Positions 37,184-48,482 of a stretch of DNA of 64,000 nt are shown here, one piece after another (position 1 is the stretch's first letter; each line of letters opens with the position of its first letter). Below the pieces are notes generated by a model. That model saw nothing but the letters and a program-made list of their open reading frames with translations. It had not been told where the DNA came from and ran no database searches. Both the position numbers and the translations under genes were made by a program. This stretch comes from Trachythela sp. YZ-2020 (taxonomy: Eukaryota; Cnidaria; Anthozoa; Malacalcyonacea; Clavulariidae), in the NCBI GenBank assembly GCA_016169945.1, contig JADLSH010000368.1, forward strand, positions 186,001-250,000. Reading direction: 5' to 3'.

Positions 37184-38529
37184 GTAAAAAATATATCTCT
37201 TTTGAAACTCGACCCACTGTTCCTGTAGCTCATTGTTATGTTCTATATCCAGGTTATCTGAAGTCCAATCAGTAACATCTTCCTGACTTTTCCAGCAAGT
37301 ATCAGCATTCTCAAACAGCTCTTCAATACCAGTAATAGATGGGTCAAGCAAGCCTCTAACAGTAAAGTTCCACATAGTCATGAGTGGCTCATTGAACAAT
37401 CTATGGTACCTCTGAAACCCTCTATAAATATTAATGTTGTCCATTAATACAATAAGAGGTTTTTCTAAAGAAATTTCTGATTGAAGTTCAATTTCCCTGT
37501 TTTTCTTGTGCTTATCCAAGAACACCATTAATGTGTTCCAGTGTATTGTTACCCCAATGAGATTGAGCATGTTCACCAAGCGTGCTCCTGCTCCATAAGA
37601 TACCAACATGAGTGTAAAAATCAAAGTAACATCATTCTTGCAATGGCTGTTCTTTAAACTCATCAGCAGACTTAGAGCATGTACTGCCCCTTTCTCTTTT
37701 CTTATACTATCTGTAGGAAAAAGTGTTTTTACAATGTCATAGAGCAAGGGACATTCATGCATAACCTTTTCAACCAGAATTTCGAATATGTTCTCTTTTA
37801 CAATAACATCAGAACTTTTTTCCCCACTCCTCAGGCCCAAATTCACACTATTACTAAGCGCTTGGGTCTCTTTCACAAGTTCTAACTTGTCTGATTCTGA
37901 TAAAGATGGGTTTTCTTTTTCACTCATTAATAATGTAATCTCCTTTTCATATAGTTTGTCTAGTGTCTCTGAATAATAAGTGACAAGGTCACTTTGTTTT
38001 TTGTGTGCATCGAGCAGAGCTTGGATGTTTTCAGTTTTGCCATCTTTTACTCTTGAAATAATTTCTTCTAACAGAGCGGAATTTTTTTGTCTCGATTCAG
38101 CAAGTAAAGCAAGAATATTTGATAGATCTGTTCCACATACAGGAATAATTTCTTCTGGATCAGTTTTTAGCTCAAAAGAAGTGACTTTTCTTATATTCCT
38201 GAAGGTTTCGTTTCTTCGATCAATCGATGCTGTTGGGAAGGCTTTATGAATTGCCCGAGTTGCAAGCCCCTTGTCATGTTCATCTAACTCAAGAACGTTT
38301 AAAACTGATTGTTTGTCCGTAATCTTTCCCGGACTTTCAACAAAGTTCGCATTTAGAAGGGCCTGAAAACGTTCCTGCCTTTGCTTATAAAATCTCCCCG
38401 ATGCCGGCCTAGACGCTGATTTTCTGTCTTTGGGGCATGCTCTCTTACTTTCGGGTTCCACTAATACCTTAGACGGTGTCAGCTCTCTGCCTTTCTTGAC
38501 AAATGAGCTATCAGAGGTTTCCTCTCCAT
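37184..38529 (-). CDS. Transposase candidate, exon 2 (DUF6589 N-terminal half)
   Basis: About 449 codons follow an acceptor (TTGTTCATAG), with phases matching exon 1 and exon 3. It begins DGEETSDSSFVKKGRELTPS, continues with a basic region and a coiled-coil-like acidic middle, then GAVHALSLLMSLKNSHCKND and a conserved block LIVLMDNINIYRGFQRYHRL plus MTMWNFTVRGLLDP. The MDNINIYRG word is the signature I associate with DUF6589-type transposon proteins, and its aspartate is the likely first catalytic residue. Family assignment is from memory. A profile search would settle it. Confidence 0.8.
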
Positions 38530-38651
38530 CTATGAACAATATTAAAGTGAAGAATATATGCGTAAAACTGTATTAAAAAGCGAGCAAACTGTTAAAAGCG
38601 AGTGTAAAAGCTAGAGTGCTAGCGTAAAAAAATAGAGAATTGAAAACGAAC

Positions 38652-38700
38652 CGTTAAGTGATATTTGCTGTAGTGAATCGTTAATCGATAATTCGTCCAT
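38652..38700 (-). CDS. Transposase candidate, exon 1 (start)
   Basis: An ATG at 38700 opens MDELSINDSLQQISLN and ends at a GTTCGT donor with one base of a codon carried over. Joined to 38529 it completes an aspartate and stays in frame (DGEET...). It is 216 bp inside the right inverted repeat, similar to the position of the helicase start at the other end. The exon is short, so confidence rests on the phase match. Confidence 0.5.
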
Positions 38701-38915
38701 TTCGTGATTTGATTTTAATAAAAACGAGAAAAAAATTGGAAAAACTATATAGCTTATTTTGTATTTTCATATGTAATTTACATTGTACTTTGTACAGTAA
38801 CCAAGGTAACCTAGTGTAAGCGCGGGAAAATATCAAATATTATATTCTACTTACATAAAGTAGTTCAACCACTATGTACAAGAAAACGACACTTTGTACA
38901 AGAAACGTAACCGAC

Positions 38916-39060
38916 AGAAATATGGCAGAGGTTATTTTCTCCCTTCGCTTCCGTTTTCCGCGCCTTCGTTATTTTTGTACAGCACCCCTCACAAGAAACT
39001 TAATATAAGATTTCAAGATAATAAATACGATATAATAAATAACCTCTGCGGAGGAGAGAG
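38916..39060 (-). repeat. Right terminal inverted repeat, 145 bp
   Basis: Reverse complement of 22299-22443 with no mismatch seen. It ends CTGCGGAGGAGAGAG immediately before the target duplication TGCAATAAC. Confidence 0.9.
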
Positions 39061-39200
39061 TGCAATAACAACCACAGAACAACAGAACAACAGAACAACC
39101 AAGGAACAACCACCCAACAAGCGAGAACAACCATGCAGCAAACAATTAACGACTAACAGCAACGAACAACCAGCGAACAAGAACGAACAACCAGCCATGC
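39061..39200 (+). repeat. CAAC-rich low-complexity repeat, right part, starting with TSD
   Basis: TGCAATAACAACCACAGAAC continues the repeat interrupted at 22298. The first nine bases are the right copy of the target duplication. Confidence 0.85.
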
Positions 39201-41480
39201 CCCAGTGACGAATTCTTAAAAAAATAAAACAGGCCCTGCATCCGGGTAAAGGAAAGCATAGCAAGTGAAAACTCACAATTTAATCCTTACGTGATAGAAT
39301 GTCATGGGCGTACGAGGCGTAATGAGGCCAGTGATCATGAGCTACTAGAAAATATAAAATTTGTCCGAACGACATCATCTGTTAGCCTGGTTCAGAAAAT
39401 ACAGGCAATAAAATACACTATTACCATATTTAGGCTGAATAATTTACACAATGACAGAAGATTGAATATGTGCTATTAAAAGCTTCCTGGAGTGACTATG
39501 TGCATAAAAAACAAATAGAATGTTAGATGGAAGGTTAAAACAATTAAAATAATTAAAATAACAGCCTTCCAAGGCTTTACATTTGTTCTTTGTCAAACAG
39601 TTTTGATCTGCGTTCCTTCATTTGAGTTAACTTAATTTCTTATTAATTTGTCACGGTGATGAGGCCCAGCCTAGCAATGAATAGCCTGCGTAACTGGCGG
39701 TTTTAAGGGGCTAGGGCTGCGTTCACGTTTTGCCCTGCATGTCGCCTGCTGTCATTCGTGACTAGAGATTAACTTTGCTAAAGCGTGGCACATTCATTGC
39801 ATGCCCATCTTTGCTGTCTTAATCAAGAACGTTGTTGATCTTTAATTTGTAGGTCTTCTATACTTCTCTCTGTATCCTCCAGCGAACTGTCCTCTGGGAG
39901 ATAGCAAACTCTTTAAATTGATGGGGTGTCATTAACTCAAACGATGCGTCATCAAGTTCAATGAGAACAGCATTGTAAAATTGCATTTGGGGAGTCAGAG
40001 GAATAGGAATCCAAAGCCCTTGTACCACTTTTGGCCCTGAGTTTTTAGCGCTTTGGTTTAAGGGAGTTCGAAACATTTAATCAATTTTGAGGGGGGTACT
40101 AAACATTTTACGATGCTTTTCGGAGGGGTGCAAAATTTTATGGTAGCATTTTGGAATGCCCTCTACCCCCCTTTACACACACTTAATGGCGGGTCCCTTA
40201 GTTCGATATGATCTATTAAGAGGGTCTAGATGGGGGGGAGGGTCTAGATGGGGTTTAATGTTAAGTGTTATATGCTCCTATTTTATAATGTTTAATGTTC
40301 CTACGCTAAAAATTTTGCTGTTTACTGTCATAGAACAATTAGCAGTTAAGTGTTGTAGTTACTACCAAAAGTGTAATACCATCGAAAGACCTTTAAGACT
40401 GCCAAGTTTCTGACAAAAGTAATACGAAACTATAAAAAGAGCGGTCAGGTTCAGGGGTGGCGCCAGCGGGGGAGGGGGCAGGGAGGGCCACAGCCCCCTC
40501 GTCTGGGAACTATAGCCCCCTCATCGGGGAAAAGTTCGCATTTCGTCGGGGAAAAATCTATGTTTTGTAACGAACGTGACAATTCTATTCTACCACAAAC
40601 TACCCTCAAAAATGCAGGAAATGCTGTTTCAGAGACTCAAAATATGAAAATTTTCCCGGGGGAGCATGAACCCCTCTAGGTTGATAAACAGAACAAACGT
40701 TTGACTGCCCGCTCTAAGAACTTAGCCCCATCGTCGGCGACCTTAGCCCTCTTGTCGGGGAATTCCTGGCGCCTTTACATCACTTGTCTACATGACCTCC
40801 TACCCCCTTGTCCAAGTCTGCATATGGGGCAAGAAATTGGGTGGTTTTAACATTTTCAGGAAATTAGCAAAATTTAACTCTTATGCGAAATTTCTTACTG
40901 TTAGGTGTTAAATTGCTAAAAAATACAATGTTTACTGTTTTGGGTAAACCCCCCCCCCCCCCATTCAGTTATATCATTCTACTATTAATAAGTAGAGGAC
41001 AAGTGGACAACCTCATACGTTTATAGAGATTTATCCGAGAAAATATGTGTACGTCAGAAGAGATTTATCCGAGAAAATATGTGTACGTCAGAAGTTACAC
41101 CGCGTCATTGTGCAAATCTTTTATTAAAAAAATGTCATTCGAATTCAATTTCGTGAAAATATTCATAGTTATTACATTGGTTGTAACATGAAGTATAACA
41201 TCAACGAGCTCCCAGTTTTTTAGTGACGCACCTGCGCAACAAAAAAAGAGCGGGAAGTCTGCTCTTCGCTCTTTGATATAATATTTATACCAAAAGACGA
41301 TGGATTTCGCATTTAATTTTAAAATTGTGCAACCGTAGAACGCCAAAATGCCGTGGAAAGTAGCTGAGATCGAGACACAGGAGGAAGAAGCCACTGTGAA
41401 TCTACTAAGGTATAAAAATTTACAGTTTACAAAAGTATATCCCCGTAGAAATAGGACTTTTGTACTTGTTGTGAATTAAT
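39201..41480. other. Mostly anonymous DNA with small repeats
   Basis: A possible MITE remnant runs from about 40453 (GGGTGGCGCCAG) to about 40775 (CTGGCGCC). A 34 bp direct tandem repeat lies at 41027-41094. A C15-like homopolymer occurs near 40950. A weak candidate first exon on the plus strand starts ATG at 41348 (MPWKVAEIETQEEEATVNLLR, donor GTATAA at 41411), but no second exon was found. No gene is supported. Confidence 0.35.
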
Positions 41481-42885
41481 CAGGGGCGGATCCAGGATTT
41501 TTAGTACGTTAGTCAAAATATCTGACAATCCAAGTTTGCGCCGCAGGTGCGAAATTGGCGGAGCGCCACCTAGGGGGGGGGTTTGGGGGCATGCCCCCCA
41601 GAAAATTTTTGAACCTCGGAAACACCATTTGCGGCACTCTGGGAGCAGCTTCAGCCAAAAATTTACCTCATGTATTAGTCAAATATTAACCCAGCTATCT
41701 ACAGTGGTAGCTACTAGCTTTAACTTTTCTGTGATCTGTCTTTTAGTCTTATAAACATGCTATAATCACTCACTTGATCAAACATGAATTTCACAAAATA
41801 ACACATGATCGTATTACACATTTACACCAAGCTATGCCATGCGGTATTGCCTTTGTATATTGCTCAATATACATTATATAAATCCAGTATAGATAATATT
41901 AAACTAATATTAGCCCACAAAAAGCATAAACAAACTTCCGATTCGCCTGGGTATTAAACTTAGTTCGCTGTAAATCTTATCTATAAAGTATATTATTATA
42001 AAGCGTTGAGTCTAAGTCTTGACCGCAATATTATGTAAATCAGTTCACCTCATCACCTACGCGGGTCAATACTTTGCGCACAAACAAACAGTATAGGAGA
42101 ATGTATTAATAATGTCAAATTTAGTCAACATATAATATATTTGCCATATAGGGCCGTACAACAGTTGCTCTTTCGATCTCGAACGTACTTCGGGATGTAT
42201 CATTGATTCGGCACCAAAATTTCTCCCAAGGCAAAAGCTTGTGTTGTGATGGCGCTCACTAGCTCTTCAACAGAACTCTTCGGTGAAGCGTCTATTCGCT
42301 TCTTTAGATCAAGTTCAATATCTTGAAGATATCGCCGATCGTTTTTCGCAAACGCGGACTGTACGGTCTCGTGAATACTAGCAGACATTGGGATTTCTGG
42401 CTGTGCTACTTTGTTGAACCTTTGCGGTCAAAGCTGCGATCAGAAAGGCCTTCTATAGTTCTATAAATATATTCAGGCTGACCAGACTGACTCGCTCTGA
42501 TCGGTCAAAATTATGCAGCCAATGAGAACTCAGATATTTTTTAAGATTGGCCAATGGCAGAGCTTACATTTGTGCCCCTGATGAGTTGCCCGGTCAGAAC
42601 TCCCCGGAAAGTGGTCAACATCGCTGCTAACCAATCAAATGACCAGATTTGCCACCAAGTCGGTCAAGATTCAAGCGGAAGACCGCTGTTTTGACTGATC
42701 ATCATATTGCATAACAGAAACCTTTACCGCTGAACGCAATGTAATTACTGGACAACAAACTTAAATATGCTGACGCCACTGAACCAATTTGATAACTGGA
42801 CCGCGATTTGAATTCGAATTAATTAACTTCGCAATTTTTTACCCTAGTCGCGTGACCGGGTTGACTACCCCTGGATCCGCCCCTG
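41481..42885. mobile_element. hAT-like element with CAGGGGCGGATCCAGG ends (1.4 kb)
   Basis: The 16 bp ends CAGGGGCGGATCCAGG are identical in inverted orientation. The flanks are similar (GTGAATTAAT before, GTGAATTTAAT after), giving an imperfect 8 bp-class duplication. The interior contains a small minus-strand frame (42388-42200) with a charged sequence (SASIHETVQSAFAKNDRRYL) of unknown nature, and no transposase. CAGGGG ends are typical of hAT elements. Confidence 0.75.
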
Positions 42886-44731
42886 GTGAATTTAATCAAT
42901 TTATATTTGTTGCTTGACTCGTGGGATCCAGCAATACCAGTATGCAAAGTAAGCGATCGCCATGTTACATGTGCCGTGAACAACAGATTATTTTGGTGCA
43001 CAACCTGGTGCACAATTTTTCAATTCAGTTATCTTTGGTGCACATATTTATATAGTGGACAATGGAAAATTAAGTTGTTAAAATTTGCCTACAATTATGA
43101 ATTAATTGCTTTTGCTCTCTACCAAAAGAGCCCCTTAAAACTGCCAGGAGATGATGTTTCTGACGTTTCAATAAATTTCAGGATTCTATTAGTGCACACC
43201 ATTGCATAAGTTTGGTGCACAAGAACAGTCGTGTGTTTCACTGTCCGGTGCACATAGTGGCAGTAATACAGTGTAGGTAGAAACCACAAGCAGCCAAGTC
43301 ACAGCAATGTATAAAAGAAATCAGTGGTGTACACTTCATGAAATATTGGGGGTGCAAACTTAATTTACCAATATATAACCACCCTTTTGTTGTTGCAAAT
43401 CTCAGTAAATCTCAACCAACATTGTTATTGAACACAAAATTAGAGGTATATATGGAAGCTCGTATAAATCAAGTTCTTTCAAGTAATACGTTTTACATGA
43501 CATAGTGACAAAAGTTAGATATTTTAACTCTGCGCTCCTTCTCGGCTGAATTTTTTGTTCTGACGCCTTTGATATGCATTTTAACAGCAAATTGGAACAG
43601 ACTTAATCATAAAGTTAATTTCATACATTATTCTTACAGTTTTTCCAGCAAAAGTACATTGAACATGGTTTATATCATCAAAGTAAATGCACTTTTCTTC
43701 TTTATTTATATAGTTCTATAGTTTTAAATATGGCGAGAACAAATTCTTTATATTATGATAACAAACATTTGCCTTAAATCAAAAAGGCACCCTTGCCCCT
43801 GTTGGTAAAGGGCTCCCTTGCCCCTGTTGGTAAAGGGCTAGAGGGGCAGCTGCCCCTCCTGCCCCCCAGTTCCAGCATCCCTGAACAGCATCCCCCCAGT
43901 TCCAGCATCCCTAACCTGAAACATCGCTAGTGCAGGTCGATATTAAACTTTTAGCTAATACTTTAATATTCCTATAGATGTAGCTCTTAGTTTAATCTTA
44001 ATTTTAGTTTAGTCCTGTAGATTTTTTTATAAAAGTTTGTAAATTTGATATCCATTTTAATTCAGCTGTAGCTGCAGGTTTGGATTTAATAAACACATCT
44101 ATCTATAGCCATTCAAGGCTTTTGTGATTATAGCCATTCAAGGCTTTTGTGATTGGTTTACACAGTTAGTCAGCTATCATCTAAAGGCTTTGAGAAATTA
44201 ATGGGGGGGGGAGGTGGTGGGTCGCCCCCCTTTGTCCCCCCCTAGTGTCAGCCACTGAAAGAAATTATAAAGAAACATAGAGTCTACAAGATCTTTGGAA
44301 TATCTTTCATTTTACAGTGACAGCTGTGATGTATTTAATAGCCGGGCAACGGGCCACTAGCCCGGGTGTGTTACGTTCTTGGACTGGCTTTATTAAACTG
44401 TCTGAAAAAGATTTTTGTGGAAATCGTAGTAATATCTCTGTAACAAATCAGTCCTGTTGCTGAAAGCAACTGAATAAAAGAAGAAAGCTACTAGCTCCAA
44501 AATATCTCAACATCTTTAATAAACTATTCACTGTTTGGACACTGTTTGCCCCCCTCAAAAAACAGATCAGAGTCTCTGCTTCCTGAAAGGCAAAACTTGT
44601 TGGGTGTAAAACCTGTCGTAAACTTGCCCCATTGTACGTGAACTTTACATATATATATATATATATATATACGTGTAGGTTTAGGTCTACGAAACGCAAA
44701 GAGTGCTCGACAACATATAGTTAGAGCAAAT
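42886..44731. other. Non-coding DNA with small tandem repeats
   Basis: A 25 bp direct repeat CCCTTGCCCCTGTTGGTAAA(GGGCT) occurs twice at 43790-43839, followed by a duplicated CCCAGTTCCAGCATCCCT. A second 25 bp repeat (TATAGCCATTCAAGGCTTTT plus GTGAT) occurs at 44104-44153. An (AT)n tract near 44648-44672 abuts the Penelope pair. No gene was seen. Confidence 0.5.
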
Positions 44732-44828
44732 TATAGATTTTCGCTTACCTCAAAACTTGTCTGCAACAGGCTGTTTCATCTGTAAAAGAATCATCAGGCA
44801 GTTTACAAGTATCGAAAGAAATGACCGC

Positions 44829-45380
44829 TTATATACTTCCTGCCGGAGCGTGGGGGTGTATGTGGGAGACAATGTGTGCATGCATGGCTTTGTTTGCGTT
44901 GTTTACGCGAAATTTATTTCGATGACGACACCGTGAAATTATTTCAGCTCTTTTGTTGAGTAAACAATTCTTGTTTTTTTCTTTCAAAATACAAAATTTT
45001 CTTCTAAACATAAATTGCATCGTTTTGATCCTCCTATGTACGAAATAGAATGTTTTAAAATTTGCCAACTATTACTGAAATCCTTATTGTTTTCTTTCAA
45101 TGTCCAAATATATTTCGAAAGTTCCGTGTCATTTGCATGCTTTTTATGCTGAAAAGATTTAGTGTGGTTGGCCAATCGCTCTTTGAATGTGGTTGCAGTC
45201 ATGCCAATGTAATTTTTGATCGTGTTTGTGTTGCTTACTGTGACTGTTGCTTTGTATACTATGTCCCTAGTCATGCATTGCTGTTGAAGCGGGCAAATGG
45301 TGTTTTTTACAACAACTGCATTAGTGTGTCCCCTCCCTATGACATGTTATTCTTTTATTTGCGTTATTTGTTTTATTTTT
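44829..45380 (-). pseudogene. Penelope GIY-YIG endonuclease, left copy (frame-broken)
   Basis: The minus strand reads MTRDIVYKATVTVSNTNTIK, NYIGMTATTFKERLANHTKS and ELSKYIWTLKENNKDFSNSW in one frame (45274-44984), then changes frame into CILKEKNKNCLLNKRAEIIS and ends HIHPHAPAGSI (44829). The right copy reads through the same point without a break. The upstream CxC motif is present but degraded (a stop before 45274). It has lost function at the sequence level. Confidence 0.8.
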
Positions 45381-45505
45381 AATTGACTTAATTGTTCATG
45401 CAGCTATAGCTTACTTTAACTGTATTTCTGTTAAAAATTACATAAAATTTACACAAGCTACATAAAATTTTTAACAGAAATACAGTTAAAGTAAGCTATA
45501 GCTGC

Positions 45506-46081
45506 ATGAACAATATTAAGTCAGTAATCACTAAACACAATGCACGCATATCTAGAAATAACAAGCCACAGGAGAGGGACACTACCAATTGCAGTTGTAG
45601 AAAAAACACCATTTGCCCGCTTCAAAAACAATGCATGACTAGGGACATAGTATACAAAGCAACAGTCACAGTAAGCAACACAAACACGATCAAAAATTAC
45701 ATTGGCATGACTGCAACCACATTCAAAGAGCGATTGGCCAACCACACTAAATCTTTTCAGCATAAAAAGCATGCAAATGACACGGAACTTTCGAAATATA
45801 TTTGGACATTGAAAGAAAACAATAAGGATTTCAGTATTAATTGGCAAATTTTAAAACATTCTATTTCGTATACGGGAGGATCAAAACGATGCAATTTATG
45901 TTTAGAAGAAAAATTTTGTATTTTGAAAGAAAAAAACAAGAATTGTTTACTCAACAAAAGAGCTGAAATAATTTCACGGTGTCGTCATCGAAATAAATTT
46001 CGCGTAAACAACACAAACAAAGCCATGCATGCACACATTGTCTCCCACATACACCCCCACGCTCCGGCAGGAAGTATATAA
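45506..46081 (+). CDS. Penelope GIY-YIG endonuclease domain, right copy (intact 3' part)
   Basis: An open frame of 191 codons with the Penelope endonuclease layout. A cysteine cluster (NCSCRKNTICPLQKQC) is followed by IVYKATV (the GIY-like strand), NYIGMTATTFKERLANHTKS (YIG-like, with catalytic arginine in FKERL), LSKYIWTLK, a CNLCLEEKFCILKEK block and NKRAEIISRCRHRNKF. The reverse transcriptase that should precede it is absent, so this is a 5'-truncated copy and the ATG used here is only the first in frame. In a full element this domain nicks target DNA. Confidence 0.85.
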   Translation: MNNIKSVITKHNARISRNNKPQERDTTNCSCRKNTICPLQKQCMTRDIVYKATVTVSNTNTIKNYIGMTATTFKERLANHTKSFQHKKHANDTELSKYIWTLKENNKDFSINWQILKHSISYTGGSKRCNLCLEEKFCILKEKNKNCLLNKRAEIISRCRHRNKFRVNNTNKAMHAHIVSHIHPHAPAGSI

Positions 46082-46178
46082 GCGGTCATTTCTTTCGATA
46101 CTTGTAAACTGCCTGATGATTCTTTTACAGATGAAACAGCCTGTTGCAGACAAGTTTTGAGGTAAGCGAAAATCTATA

Positions 46179-48482
46179 TATATATATATATATATTTTAT
46201 TTTTTTTCAAACATTGTACAATGAAAGCTTAATAAATAAATAAAATGAACAAATTTATCTGGTTTCTGTGTGTCAAATATTCCTCAGCATGCAGAAAATT
46301 CCATTTCTGAGCCTCCACATTGCAAAATTTTCCGGTGGAGGGGGGTCCCTGGACCCCCGTACAGTTTTTGTATGCCCCAATCAAACCAATCTTTCACCGC
46401 CATTGGTAGTCAATAGGGAGGTCTAATAAAAACAATTAGTGCACAGGATCTTGCCTAGGAGATCCAGCCCTTATAAATGAAGGGCTCATATAGAAACTCC
46501 CTAAAAGTATTCCACAAATATGGGATGCTGTGGTTTGCTACACACCCATGTTCTCAAAGAACAATGATTTGTACAATGGCTGTGTAAATATCGGCAGATA
46601 CACCAGCATAAATCATCCATTGTGCCAATGTTTCATTTCCTATTTGGGGAACGACAATCCATGTCAAAATGAATAATCTTGTGTGTTTAATTATCCTGGA
46701 AATATATATGTGACAATGAACTCGGGCACAAACTTAGGAACACTAATTACTTCTTTTTTACTTATCTTATGATCATAGTCCGACAAGTTCTGTTACCGAC
46801 CTCATGCCAGAGATCTCTGGGGTCGAGTAAATGGAATGCAGTCTGGTTCATCTCACCTAACTTATTTTTTCATGTTTTCCTGTATAGGTAGTTTTTACTA
46901 TATTGTCCTGTAATGTGATGTTCTAGTTCTTTCTTAATACTAACATTAGAATTCTGAAAGCAATGGCTCCCTCCCCAAAAAATAATTGGTAACTTTCTGA
47001 CCCTGAATAACCGCCTAAATAACCACCCCCCTGAAAGTAGCAGTATTTTTTTAAACATGTGTTTATCCACAAGGAGCCCCACTATGACCTGTGCCTAACA
47101 ATGGAAAATAATAATCAAATTATTAAACTATACTTGAACTGGTATTAGACAAATTATTCTCGTCTTGTTACGTAATTCATAGATTTCAATATTTATAAAT
47201 TATTACATAGATTTCAATTAAATCCCACCGATTTCTTGACTCGTTTTTTTTCGAAATTTACATGCAATCAAATGTACTCTTGCGTCGAATTTGTTGAAAA
47301 TATAGTGAGATTTCTGAAGAATTCATCTGTAATATGGAGGAAGCACTTCGCTCAGCAAAACAAAAACGGAAAGACTGTACAAATACCATAACGGTAAAAA
47401 CTTGTAGTAAAAATCTGTCCATAAACGTCCTCATTTGATTCCTCAAATGACGAATCTTATTACTTATTGACTGCAGAATTCTCAACTAATGTAATTATTA
47501 CAAATGTTACGTTAATTTTTATGCGGCTATATTATAGATCTATATACATCTCTGCCAAAGCTCCAATAAATCAACTGTCAGTAATTCTTTTTTTCTTACA
47601 TTTTAGCCTGCTTTGGCTCGCCGTATATTATATCTCCCTGGTATATTATATTATATTTGTTGATACTATGTATGTCAGGAAGAGCCATTTGTGAAATAGG
47701 GACCCTGTAAATGGAGCAATAAGCTCTGTAGGGATCTCCTGTCATTTATGGCTAAGTTTGTAAAAAAAAGGTTCATGGTGTCATGCCTGTAAATTATACT
47801 TTTGTGGAGGTAGCGAATCTTCCAATAGATCTAGGCTGTGCTGGCGTAGTCGTGGGTGTCTGAGGTCCATCAAGCCGGCCAAAACTAATAGTCTGGGGAC
47901 AAAAATGGGTCCTGGTGTGCGGCTCGGAGACAGACCCCCCATTATGATCGCTATATGCCATACTTCTCGACCAGAAATGGTTAAAAAAGTCTCTCCCTCT
48001 CATGCTTCACACATTTTGTCCAGCATTCCTATTAACCGTTCCACAATGATATATATAGCGCGTACAGTACGCCTATGGCAAACTGTATGCCATATATGAT
48101 TGTTCACAGTTTGTTTTTTATTGGAAAACTGTTTTCCGCATATTTAACCGGTTAAAGACAATGGCCTCGTCTTACCTTGGGCAGAAATAATGTTAAACAC
48201 TAAATGTTTAAATGAAGCAAGAACAGTCGTGAATGTGGTGCCTCCCTCACTGCAGGAAATGTCAAGACATTGCAAAGTAAGATCAATTGAAGTAAACAAC
48301 TCCCCTATACAAAGGTATATTAGCAAGCAGGCGCAGGTCCAGCAGGTCTTCGCGTCGATGAAAATTATCGCATACCAAAATTTTCCTAATGTTTGTGTTC
48401 GTGCATGGGCGAATTGTGTTTTTGAAAAGACATGAAGTTTTTAAAATTTTCGTCAATTCTGTGTTGTTTTTTTGGAAACATT
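46179..48482. other. Unannotated non-coding stretch
   Basis: A short TTTCCGGTGGAGGGGGGTCC patch (about 46329) looks like the end of an old element, without a partner. No supported gene, RNA gene or repeat array was seen. Confidence 0.4.

Larger units (their letters stand above)
22299..39060. mobile_element. 16.8 kb TIR DNA transposon with RecQ-like helicase and DUF6589/ankyrin transposase
   Basis: The element begins CTCTCTCCTCCGCAGAGG and ends with its complement; the 145 bp terminal inverted repeats look identical. It is flanked by the 9 bp direct repeat TGCAATAAC (22290-22298 and 39061-39069). The intact target block ACTGCAATAACAACCACAG is still present nearby (about 22166-22185), confirming the junctions. 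Inside are two convergent spliced genes: zinc finger plus RecQ-like helicase (22505 to 34328, plus strand) and a DUF6589-type protein with ankyrin repeats (38700 to 34853, minus strand). Later insertions sit in the helicase intron. From family knowledge, a helicase-encoding Academ lineage (AcademH) is the closest concept I know; this placement is inference. The size, the 9 bp duplication and the matched ends are direct observations. Confidence 0.9.
44732..46178. mobile_element. Head-to-head pair of truncated Penelope-like element 3' ends
   Basis: Two copies of the same ~720 bp sequence meet near 45455 in opposite orientation. The shared outer end GGTAAGCGAAAATCTATA abuts (AT)n microsatellites on both sides. 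Each copy encodes the GIY-YIG endonuclease end of a Penelope-like retroelement and lacks the reverse transcriptase. Partial and inverted copies next to AT-rich microsatellites are a known habit of Penelope elements. The copies are nearly identical, so the event is recent or was homogenised. Confidence 0.85.

Noticed and set aside
47334..48266. Two-exon gene (ATG at 47334 with GTAAAA donor; block after GGGCAG at 48185 with GTAAGA donor)
   Set aside because: The joined phases give an immediate TAA, and no homologous protein is recognised.
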